DNA of 16,444 nt from CAZILN01 sp964540005 (GTDB lineage Bacteria > Bacteroidota > Bacteroidia > Bacteroidales > SM23-62): assembly GCA_964540005.1 (NCBI GenBank), contig CAZILN010000332.1, positions 1 through 16,444 on the forward strand, in the 5' to 3' direction. The notes under the pieces were generated by a model, which did no database searches, had not been told where the DNA came from, and saw only the letters and a program-made list of their open reading frames with translations. Every line of letters starts with the position of its first letter. Positions within the stretch are counted from its first letter, which is position 1. Below are positions 6,577-13,812 of the stretch, piece by piece. Made by a program: the position numbers and the translations under genes.

Positions 6577-9051
6577 ATGATTCACTTAAATACAAATTTT
6601 ATGTTATCAAGAATTATCTCATGGATAAAAAGGCTGGCAATTTCTGTACAAAAACTTACGCTGAAAATCTTGCCATATTTTATCCCGTCCCGAGCAGGAT
6701 GGAGAGGCGCTGCTTATGGGATCATCGTTCTGATCTGCCTGAAACTGGTGATTACCGCGGCTCTTTATCTTAACAAACTGGATATACATGTGATAGTCCT
6801 GTATGTGATGAAATCCCTTCTGATGGGTTTCCTGTCCGGATTGGCTGTTTATGTGATTTTTTTCATATACAAAAAGATACCGGTCTTTTTTGCCTGGGTG
6901 GCTATAGGTGCAGTAATAGTGCTAATGGATTTCTGGCCGGTCAGTGATAAAGGGAAAGCGCTGATTACCATTATAAGCATTTTAACCGGATCATTGCTGG
7001 CAGGAGGAGCATTTTCAATTCACAGGAACTGGAAACAAACCGGCTGGATTAACAGGATCATTAACCTTGGTTGCCTTTTCGCAGGTGTTTCCTCATTAAT
7101 AATCGGCGGGATATTTATTTTCAGAGAAGGAGTCTGCACGGATCCGCCTGTAAATGCTGCCCTGGGTTCAGATTACAGCCCCATGCATATTAGCCTCGCC
7201 GATCCCTCAATTGAAGGGGAATACCGGGTATTGGACCTCACTTACGGAAGTGGGAAGGACAGGCACAGGCCTGAGTTCGGGGAGGAAATTGATATCAGGA
7301 CAGATTCAGTTGACGGCAGCCGTTTCGTGTCCAACTGGGAAAAACTCCACGGGAAGGCCCGTACCAGGTACTATGGATTTGATCAGGAATACCTGCCACT
7401 CAATGCCAGGGTATGGTATCCGGATGGGTCAGGACCATTTCCTCTGGTCCTGATAGTTCATGGTAATCATCTGGACCAGGATTATTCGGATCCGGGTTAT
7501 GAATACCTGGGAAGGTTAATGGCGAGCCGTGGATTCATTTTTGCTTCCGTGGATGAAAATTTTATAAATGGAGCATGGTATGATATATTCGATCATCTGA
7601 CAGAGGAAAATGATTGCAGGGGATGGCTGCTTTTAAAGCATCTTGAGATCTGGCATGAATGGAACAGGGATCCTGCTTCGGTTTTTTTTAACAGGGTCGA
7701 CACCAGCAGTATTGCATTGATGGGTCATTCGAGGGGAGGGGAAGCCGTAGCCATTGCTGCCTGTTTCAACCGGTTGCCCTATTATCCTGATGATGCAACC
7801 GTAGTTTTTGATTTTAATTTCAGCATCAGGTCCATTATCGCCATAGCTCCTGTTGACGGACAGTACCAGCCGGCGAAAAGCGGAACCAGGTTTTCAAATG
7901 TCGATTATTTTGTCATTCATGGCAGTAATGATATGGATATGCAATCATACCACGGGATGAGGCAGATGCAGAGAATAGATTTCGATGATGGCAATTATCA
8001 CTTCAAGGCGGGATTATATGTTTTTGGTGCTAACCACGGACAGTTCAATACCCTGTGGGGGAGGGATGATGTAAGCCCTCCTGGCATTGCTATGTATAAT
8101 CGTAAACAGATCATGCCTGGTGAAGACCAGCAGAGGATTGCCATGGTGTATTTTTCTGCCTTCCTGGAGGCTACCCTTAAGGACAGGAAAGAGTATATTC
8201 AGCTTTTCCAGGATTACAGGAGGGGAATAGACTGGTTACCGGAAACAGTTTACCTGAACCAGTTTGAGGATTCCCGGTGTGAGATCCTGTGCGATTTCCA
8301 GGAAGATATTGATCTGTCGAGCACCAGCCTGGATGGAGGATTTATCAGCATGGAAAACCTGACGGTCTGGAAAGAAAGGACAGTTCCCATGAAGTGGGGA
8401 GCGCAGGATACCCGGGCCGTATACCTGGGATGGAACCAAAAGGAAAAGGATTCCCTGCTAGCCTCATTCACCATGCAGCAATCCCCCAAAATCGGAATTA
8501 GGACTGATTCTACATACAGCCTGTACTTCTTGCTGGCAGATGCCAACGAGGATTCCAATCCGCACCCTGAAGATGATGACAAGAAAGGTAAAGAAAATCA
8601 GAACGGAAAAAATGACCGGACGGGTGAAAACGACCTGAATGGGGAAGACGATACAAACAATAATACTGTTAAGGTAGAAATAGATAAAGAATCAGACGAG
8701 AAAGATGAGGAAGATAATGATATAAGGAAGGCGATAGATTTCTCAATTGAGCTTACTGACAGTATTGGTATTTCAGGGTGTCTGTTACTTAGCAGTATTT
8801 CGGCCTTGCAGCCACAGCTTGAGATAAAACTCATGAAAGCTGATCTGCTATCAGATAATCCGAAAGGGGAGGTAGTGTTTCAGAATTATCTCATCCCGCT
8901 CATGATGTTCCAAAAGAGCCAGCCGGATCTTGATATCACTTGTATCCGGTCTATCAGGTTTATTTTTAACAGGACAGAAGAAGGGGTTGTTATTTTAGAT
9001 AATATCGGATTCCGTAAAGATGCAACATTTGATAATAATCGCTGTCTTTAG
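6577..9051 (+). CDS. Large membrane-anchored alpha/beta hydrolase with periplasmic catalytic and C-terminal domains
   Basis: 824 residues. Five transmembrane helices (about 45-65, 71-97, 101-119, 128-148 and 159-182) follow a basic cytoplasmic start, so the rest should be extracytoplasmic. An alpha/beta-hydrolase domain spans about 275-540: strand and oxyanion loop FPLVLIVHGNH, nucleophile elbow GHSRGGEA (Ser385), probable acid Asp452 in HGSNDMD, and His487 in GANHGQ. The wide acyl-ester hydrolase fold does not fix the substrate; polyester, lipid or sugar esters are all possible. The C-terminal part (about 565-820) looks like a beta-sandwich. It is interrupted at about 658-714 by a low-complexity Asp/Glu/Asn/Lys linker, then ends with IRSIRFIFNRTEEGVVILDNIGF, a pattern common in jelly-roll ligand-binding domains. 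Met9 (6601) is an alternative start. It is followed after 59 bases by the GIN-domain gene, perhaps co-transcribed. Confidence 0.78.
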   Translation: MIHLNTNFMLSRIISWIKRLAISVQKLTLKILPYFIPSRAGWRGAAYGIIVLICLKLVITAALYLNKLDIHVIVLYVMKSLLMGFLSGLAVYVIFFIYKKIPVFFAWVAIGAVIVLMDFWPVSDKGKALITIISILTGSLLAGGAFSIHRNWKQTGWINRIINLGCLFAGVSSLIIGGIFIFREGVCTDPPVNAALGSDYSPMHISLADPSIEGEYRVLDLTYGSGKDRHRPEFGEEIDIRTDSVDGSRFVSNWEKLHGKARTRYYGFDQEYLPLNARVWYPDGSGPFPLVLIVHGNHLDQDYSDPGYEYLGRLMASRGFIFASVDENFINGAWYDIFDHLTEENDCRGWLLLKHLEIWHEWNRDPASVFFNRVDTSSIALMGHSRGGEAVAIAACFNRLPYYPDDATVVFDFNFSIRSIIAIAPVDGQYQPAKSGTRFSNVDYFVIHGSNDMDMQSYHGMRQMQRIDFDDGNYHFKAGLYVFGANHGQFNTLWGRDDVSPPGIAMYNRKQIMPGEDQQRIAMVYFSAFLEATLKDRKEYIQLFQDYRRGIDWLPETVYLNQFEDSRCEILCDFQEDIDLSSTSLDGGFISMENLTVWKERTVPMKWGAQDTRAVYLGWNQKEKDSLLASFTMQQSPKIGIRTDSTYSLYFLLADANEDSNPHPEDDDKKGKENQNGKNDRTGENDLNGEDDTNNNTVKVEIDKESDEKDEEDNDIRKAIDFSIELTDSIGISGCLLLSSISALQPQLEIKLMKADLLSDNPKGEVVFQNYLIPLMMFQKSQPDLDITCIRSIRFIFNRTEEGVVILDNIGFRKDATFDNNRCL

Positions 9052-9110
9052 AATATTCACTATAAATCCCGAATTTCACTCATACAGTTATAATCAAAAA
9101 CCTTTAACCA

Positions 9111-10178
9111 ATGAAACACTTAAAAAGCAGTCTTTTAGTAATAACGGTCTTGCTCTTCTCCCTGGGGGCAATAGCCCAGGTAACTGGCAACGGCAATATG
9201 GTCAGGCAGGACAGGCAGGTATCTGACTTTACAGGTATTAACGTCAGCAGCGGTATAGACGTTTTTATAACACAGGGATCGGCTCCTGCTTTACAGATTG
9301 AAGCAGATCAGAATCTTCAGGATCTGATTATCTCAGAAGTAAACGGAGGCATCCTGAAAATATATGTAAAGCCAAAGACAAGGATCATGAAATCAAATGG
9401 GATGGATGCATATGTCACCGTAACTGAATTGAAATCAGTGAATGTTAGCGGAGGAGGTGATGTGCAATCGGAATCCCTTATCGAAACTCCGGAAATCAGT
9501 TTTAATATAAGTGGAGGAGGAGACCTGGAATTTAACCTGGCATCCAATAGAACTAATTGCGATATATCTGGTGGTGGCGATGCAGAGCTGAAAGGCAAGG
9601 TGGGAGATTTAGAGGTCAAAATTTCAGGAGGAGGAGACCTGGAACTGGATGCTGAAGTATCAAATCTCAGTGTAAATATCAGTGGTGGCGGTGATGCCGA
9701 TATCATGGCCGGCCCGAAAACCGGAGATGTTAAAATTGGTATTAGCGGAGGTGGAGATCTTGACATTGAAGTCAATGCGGGGAATTTAATGACCAGTATA
9801 AGCGGTGGTGGAGATGCGAATATCTCTGCCGGTATGAATGTGGGGATTTCTGAAATAAATGTCAGCGGAGGCGGTAACCTGGGATTAAAAATGGCTGTTG
9901 AAAAATTAAATCTGAATGTCAGCGGAGGGGGAGATGCTTCCATGACCGGTTCTGCTGAAGCCCTGATTGCTGAGATCAGAAGCGGCAGCGATCTTCATGC
10001 AAAGGAATTCAAAGTAAAAACGGCCAAGCTGACCCTGTCAGGTGGTTCTGATGCTAGCCTGCATGTCAGTGGTGTTCTTGATGTATCTGCCAGTGGCGGC
10101 GGACAGGTTTATATAAGCGGTAATCCCCAGATCAAAAACGCAGATCTTTCAGGGGGGTCAAAATTGCATACGGAATAA
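9111..10178 (+). CDS. Secreted GIN-domain (DUF2807) beta-helix protein
   Basis: 355 residues. A signal peptide (MKHLKSSLLVITVLLFSLGA) is probably cut near residue 23, after AIAQ. The family entry sequence SDFTGINVSSGIDVFITQG follows (about 38-56), then LQIEADQNLQDLI, both standard for the putative auto-transporter adhesin head GIN domain. From residue 113 to the end there are about 13 SGGGD-type rungs at 18-21 residue spacing (Ser at 113, 134, 153, 172, 191, 212, 231, 252, 271, 291, 310, 328, 347), predicting a long beta-solenoid with Gly-rich turns and Asp ladders. Such proteins are exported in Bacteroidota. Their role, perhaps surface adhesion or structure, is unproven. No C-terminal secretion-system sorting domain or lipobox is visible. 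It has an ATG preceded by an A/T-rich leader, no Shine-Dalgarno, and lies 59 bases after the hydrolase. Confidence 0.86.
   Translation: MKHLKSSLLVITVLLFSLGAIAQVTGNGNMVRQDRQVSDFTGINVSSGIDVFITQGSAPALQIEADQNLQDLIISEVNGGILKIYVKPKTRIMKSNGMDAYVTVTELKSVNVSGGGDVQSESLIETPEISFNISGGGDLEFNLASNRTNCDISGGGDAELKGKVGDLEVKISGGGDLELDAEVSNLSVNISGGGDADIMAGPKTGDVKIGISGGGDLDIEVNAGNLMTSISGGGDANISAGMNVGISEINVSGGGNLGLKMAVEKLNLNVSGGGDASMTGSAEALIAEIRSGSDLHAKEFKVKTAKLTLSGGSDASLHVSGVLDVSASGGGQVYISGNPQIKNADLSGGSKLHTE
9447..10160 (+). repeat. Thirteen SGGGD rungs with a two-rung super-repeat
   Basis: Within the GIN-domain protein the rungs fall every 18-21 residues. The residue after the Asp position alternates without exception over rungs 2-11: Leu, Ala, Leu, Ala and so on. 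The Leu-to-Ala step is always 19 residues, while the Ala-to-Leu step is 19-21, so the true unit is about 40 residues. DNA copies are diverged but some share GGAGGAGGAGACCTGGAA-like stretches (rungs 2 and 4). Confidence 0.8.
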
Positions 10179-10203
10179 CATACTGATTTTCTGTCAACTG
10201 AAA

Positions 10204-10971
10204 CTATAAAAGGAAGGGGATAAGAGCTTTCCTGTCAGATGGATAGTTTTCAAATTTGTTTTGATACCATCTGTGATGATCAATGGCCCTGGGAACCAGG
10301 TTTGAGACAGTCCATAAAGCGAATGAAAGTCCGGCAGGGTTCCATACCATCAGGGCAAATCCTGTCCATTCTATGATTTCACCCAGGAAATTCGGACAGG
10401 AAACATACCTGAACAAACCTCCTGAAGGAATGACATATGTTTCCTTATGTTGTTTCCTTACCCTGATCAGGTAATTATCAGCAGTAACATTAATTAGAAA
10501 TCCGATAATAAATAATATCCCCCCTGCTATAAACCGGGGATCAGTAAACCATGAAACGGAGTAATTGTGCTGAAGGAATCCAAGATAATAGCCATTGAAG
10601 AATCCATTTAAGTAATTGAAAATAAAGGCAAGCAGCACGATCATCAGAGGCATTTTCTTATTTAATGTCCGGATACGAAAGGGATAAATCAAAGCCCTGT
10701 TTGTATAATGTATGATCCAGAATACAGCAAATATTAATAAAACAGGAGTTTTTCCATTCGGTCCGGAGAAGAAGTACAGAGAGAAAAATCCCAGGGCTGG
10801 TAATTCCATCATGATCCAGCCTGCACGGTTGGAAATGACAGGGCCCCATTTCCTGGTGCTGTGACGACCATAAGGTGCCGTTACTCTCAGCAGAACAGGA
10901 AATATAAGGATAGCACATGCTATCCAGGCATATAATAATGTATTGTATAATGTAACATCCGGGTAATACAT
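10204..10971 (-). CDS. Steroid 5-alpha-reductase family membrane enzyme (SRD5A-like)
   Basis: 255 residues with about six to seven transmembrane helices. It aligns end to end by eye with the human SRD5A1/SRD5A2 proteins as I recall them: APYGRHSTRKWGP near 32-44, ELP with Glu56 (SRD5A2 Glu57), HYTNRALIYPF with Tyr89 (SRD5A2 Tyr91), FTDPRF, NVTADNYL, IPSGGLFRYVSCPNFLGEII (about 181-200) and DHHRWYQNKFENYPSDRKAL (231-250). Those enzymes use NADPH to reduce the delta-4 double bond of 3-oxo steroids. The active-site Glu and Tyr and the NADPH-contacting Asn/Glu (N194, E198) appear kept; the Gln before Glu57 is Met here. The natural substrate is unknown: a steroid, bile acid or other polyprenoid enone. 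It is the last gene of an operon, 12 bases after the SDR gene. Confidence 0.88.
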   Translation of the reverse strand: MYYPDVTLYNTLLYAWIACAILIFPVLLRVTAPYGRHSTRKWGPVISNRAGWIMMELPALGFFSLYFFSGPNGKTPVLLIFAVFWIIHYTNRALIYPFRIRTLNKKMPLMIVLLAFIFNYLNGFFNGYYLGFLQHNYSVSWFTDPRFIAGGILFIIGFLINVTADNYLIRVRKQHKETYVIPSGGLFRYVSCPNFLGEIIEWTGFALMVWNPAGLSFALWTVSNLVPRAIDHHRWYQNKFENYPSDRKALIPFLL

Positions 10972-10983
10972 GGATCAGAATTG

Positions 10984-11961
10984 TTAAGATAGTTGATTAT
11001 CACGGAGCCAGTCAATTGTATCCCTGATGGTTTCTTCAAAGGGCCTTGGCTGGTAGCCCAGTTCCCGGCCAGCTTTCTCACAGGAAATATTCTTATGACT
11101 TTCCTTCAGGATCTGCAATGATTCCCTGGTATACAAGGGATCTGTTTTTTTCAGTGCTGCGTGTATCTGCAGGAAAGGCACCCCCAGGCGGGCCAGCCAC
11201 GAGGGTAACATCAATGGGATTGATTCCTGTCCTTTAATGCGGTTAATAGTCAGTGCCAGGTCTTTCAGTTCTTTGTAATGTCCTGACAGTAGATAGCGTT
11301 CCCCTCTTTTTCCATTTTCTATGGCACTGACAGTGCCTTTAACTACATCCCTGACATCCACCCAGTTATAGCCACCCGGTATGAGTGCCGGTAATTTATT
11401 GTTGTAGATCATCCGTACTGCCTGCCCGACAAGTGAGGGCCTGAAATCATTCGGTCCTATGACGGATGTTGGATTCAGTACCAGGGCATCCATCCCTTCT
11501 TCTGCAGCATCAAGTACGAGTTGTTCACTAATAGCTTTGGAACGGTTATACAGAAAAGAATCATCCATGACTAATCCACGTTTTTCATCAAGTACCTCAT
11601 TATATGGTGTATGAATAAGGGCATGGATGGAACTGAAGTGTATGAAACGTTGTAAGGTATTTTGCCTGACCAGTTTCAGCAGATTATCGGTCCCGCTAAC
11701 ATTTACCTCAAGCAAGGTCCGGTCTCTTCGGCCTCTTATCGAAATAGCAGCAGCAAGGTGGATGATAACATCAGCTTCTTTGATCAGGTCTTTAAGGGCG
11801 TTTTGTGACAAAAGATTACCATTCACCCTTTGAAGTTTCAAATCTTCAAGACCCCGCGATGACTGGTTAATCAATACTTTAAGTTTATGACCCTTGGAAA
11901 TAAGAGTCCTGCAAAGATTGGTACCTATATGCCCGCTGGCTCCTGTAATTGCAACTTTCAT
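10984..11961 (-). CDS. Extended short-chain dehydrogenase (NAD-dependent epimerase/3-beta-HSD-like)
   Basis: 325 residues. The Rossmann motif TGASGHIG occupies 6-13, a DVIIHLAA segment lies at 64-71, NVSGTDNLL at 87-95, the catalytic serines are at 110-111 in HFSSIHA, and the catalytic pair is Tyr138 and Lys142 (YNRSK). LNPTSVIGPND (162-172) and NWVDVRDVVKG (199-209) are typical of atypical/extended SDRs of the dihydroflavonol reductase, HpnA and 3-beta-hydroxysteroid dehydrogenase group. The reaction is presumably NAD(P)-linked alcohol/ketone interconversion on a hydrophobic substrate; a sugar epimerase activity cannot be excluded. Its start overlaps the histidine-kinase stop by four bases (ATGA), implying translational coupling. 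The 5-alpha-reductase-like gene follows after 12 bases, so the two enzymes may act in sequence on the same ring system. Confidence 0.85.
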   Translation of the reverse strand: MKVAITGASGHIGTNLCRTLISKGHKLKVLINQSSRGLEDLKLQRVNGNLLSQNALKDLIKEADVIIHLAAAISIRGRRDRTLLEVNVSGTDNLLKLVRQNTLQRFIHFSSIHALIHTPYNEVLDEKRGLVMDDSFLYNRSKAISEQLVLDAAEEGMDALVLNPTSVIGPNDFRPSLVGQAVRMIYNNKLPALIPGGYNWVDVRDVVKGTVSAIENGKRGERYLLSGHYKELKDLALTINRIKGQESIPLMLPSWLARLGVPFLQIHAALKKTDPLYTRESLQILKESHKNISCEKAGRELGYQPRPFEETIRDTIDWLRDNQLS

Positions 11962-13667
11962 GATCTCAGATATAAACTGATCTTATCCAGAAGATCTTTT
12001 ATCAGGATGGGTTTGGCAATATAGTCAGTACAACCTTCTTCCATACTCTTCTTCTCATCACCTTCCATTGCAAGTGCCGTCTGGGCAATGATGGGAATGT
12101 CCCTGTTGTACTGCCTTATCTGCCTGGTGGCCTGGTGGCCGTCCATCACCGGCAGCAGGATATCCATAAGTATGAGATCTGTTTCAGGATGATCATTGTA
12201 CATCTGAACAGCCGCGGTACCGTCTTTGGCATGCAGTATTGATATCCCGGTTTTTTCCAGAACAGCGTTCAGGTATTCAAAACTGTTATCTTCATCTTCT
12301 ACTATCAAAATGGTTTTCCCGGTCCAGTTAGGATCTTTATCAATACCTTCTGAAACGGGCCTGCTCTTTTTGGATTCCTTTTGCTGGATATCGGGTAAGG
12401 TAAAATGGAATATTGATCCCTGGCCATGTAAAGATTCTACCCATAATTTTCCACCCAGCAACTCAGACAGTTGCCTTGAGATCGGCAGCCCTATCCCTGT
12501 ACCACTATAAAGTTTGTCAGGATTTTTTTCTTCAACCTTATGAAAACGTTGAAAAATACTGTCTATTTCATTTTCCCGTATCCCAATCCCGGTATCCTTA
12601 ACGAAAAACCTGATAACTCCTGATTCAGGAGCATAACCAAACTGGATGGACCCCGTTTCAGTATACTTAATTGCATTGGTAAGCAGGTTAGACAGGATCT
12701 GCTTGAAACGGACTTCATCGGTTACCAGGCTGAGCTCAGGTTTTGCATAACTTACAGTAAGATTCAGACCTTCCTTACCGGAGTCATGCATTACATGTTT
12801 GAAACTGGAATACAGATCATCTAACACCCTGTGAATATCCGTCGGAGCAGTATGAATTTCAATCTGTCCTGCTTCTATCTTTGAAATGTCTATGATATCT
12901 TCGATCAATCTCAGGAGTAAGTGGCTGTTATCCATGATGATCTTCAGATAGTCAGCGTGTTTATCCGTATTTTTATCTTCGTCGAGAAGCTGAGCAAATC
13001 CAATGATGGAATTCATGGGTGTGCGTATCTCATGTGACATGTTGGCCAGGAAGGCTGACTTTAACTGGTCTGCCTCTTCTGCTTTCTTTGTAGCCCTTAG
13101 ATAATTGGCTTTGATAATTAGCAATACCAGTGCTCCCAGAGCGATGTACACAATATAACCGCTGTATACATCCAATACTCTTATGGATTCCGTTTCATAA
13201 GGAGTAATTAATTCCGGGAAAGAGTATTCAATTATAAAAAAGCATATAATATTAATCGTGAACAGAATGATGAGTATTGCGCGGTTCCGTCCTTCCCAGG
13301 CAAAGAGTATCAGAAGGGCAAAAACCAGGTTGAGATATAATGTAGGCCCATGAGAAGCACCATTCTTAAACCAGTAATACCCAAGAAGCAGGAATAAGAA
13401 CAAGGTCATGAACCATTTACTGAACAGGAGGTACTTCTTTACCCTGCAGATCCAGTAAAGCACCAGCAATACTACAAAGGCAATCATGACAGGCAGAATA
13501 AGACTGAAAGGCAGTTTGAGGTTGATGTTAAGGAATACGAACACCAGTGCCGCGATGCTGCTGAAAAAAATAGTGGAATTAAAGAACCTGTGTTCTATTT
13601 CAAATTCCTCGTCACTTCCTGCTATCGCCCTGATAACTCTCCTGTAAAACTTATCCAGCTTGCCCAT
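11958..13667 (-). CDS. Membrane-bound hybrid histidine kinase with C-terminal receiver
   Basis: 569 residues. Six transmembrane helices (about 32-48, 54-74, 82-100, 108-124, 128-148 and 168-187) with very short loops form an integral-membrane sensor and lack a PAS or large periplasmic domain. A short coiled linker leads to HisKA with the phospho-acceptor His212 in NMSHEIRTPMN. The ATPase domain has its N-box near Asn331 (NLLTNAIKYT), G1 DTGIGI (358-363) and G2 GTGIGL (389-394). A receiver domain follows at about 452-567 with acidic pocket EDED, phospho-Asp502 in LMDILLPVMDG, Thr530 and Lys552. There is no DNA-binding output, so signal must pass to a separate phosphotransfer protein or regulator. 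It is the first gene of a three-gene operon with the SDR and 5-alpha-reductase-like enzymes. The signal sensed is unknown; a hydrophobic ligand in the membrane is conceivable. Confidence 0.93.
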   Translation of the reverse strand: MGKLDKFYRRVIRAIAGSDEEFEIEHRFFNSTIFFSSIAALVFVFLNINLKLPFSLILPVMIAFVVLLVLYWICRVKKYLLFSKWFMTLFLFLLLGYYWFKNGASHGPTLYLNLVFALLILFAWEGRNRAILIILFTINIICFFIIEYSFPELITPYETESIRVLDVYSGYIVYIALGALVLLIIKANYLRATKKAEEADQLKSAFLANMSHEIRTPMNSIIGFAQLLDEDKNTDKHADYLKIIMDNSHLLLRLIEDIIDISKIEAGQIEIHTAPTDIHRVLDDLYSSFKHVMHDSGKEGLNLTVSYAKPELSLVTDEVRFKQILSNLLTNAIKYTETGSIQFGYAPESGVIRFFVKDTGIGIRENEIDSIFQRFHKVEEKNPDKLYSGTGIGLPISRQLSELLGGKLWVESLHGQGSIFHFTLPDIQQKESKKSRPVSEGIDKDPNWTGKTILIVEDEDNSFEYLNAVLEKTGISILHAKDGTAAVQMYNDHPETDLILMDILLPVMDGHQATRQIRQYNRDIPIIAQTALAMEGDEKKSMEEGCTDYIAKPILIKDLLDKISLYLRS

Positions 13668-13701
13668 AATTCGAGATTAAGATGCCTAATTTACTTAAAA
13701 T

Positions 13702-13709
13702 CGAATATA
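13702..13709 (-). promoter_or_regulatory. Weak candidate -7 box upstream of the kinase operon
   Basis: Minus-strand TATATTCG differs from TAnnTTTG at one base and lies 34 bases before the ATG at 13667. No TTG occurs at the expected -33 distance, so this is only the best candidate in a 145-base spacer that is otherwise A/T-rich and featureless. Confidence 0.22.
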
Positions 13710-13812
13710 CCTTGATAAAAACCGGACTCCATGTATTTAAAATATTAATTTCAACCATGAAATTCATAACACGGATTCATAACCGAAATTCATACTTTTA
13801 TTTGTAAGCAGG

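Noticed and set aside
9317..9943. A 208-codon minus-strand open frame rich in SPPPL repeats
   Set aside because: It is the antisense image of the SGGGD rungs (GGN codons read as Pro on the other strand), has no plausible start context and matches the real GIN gene's repeats exactly.
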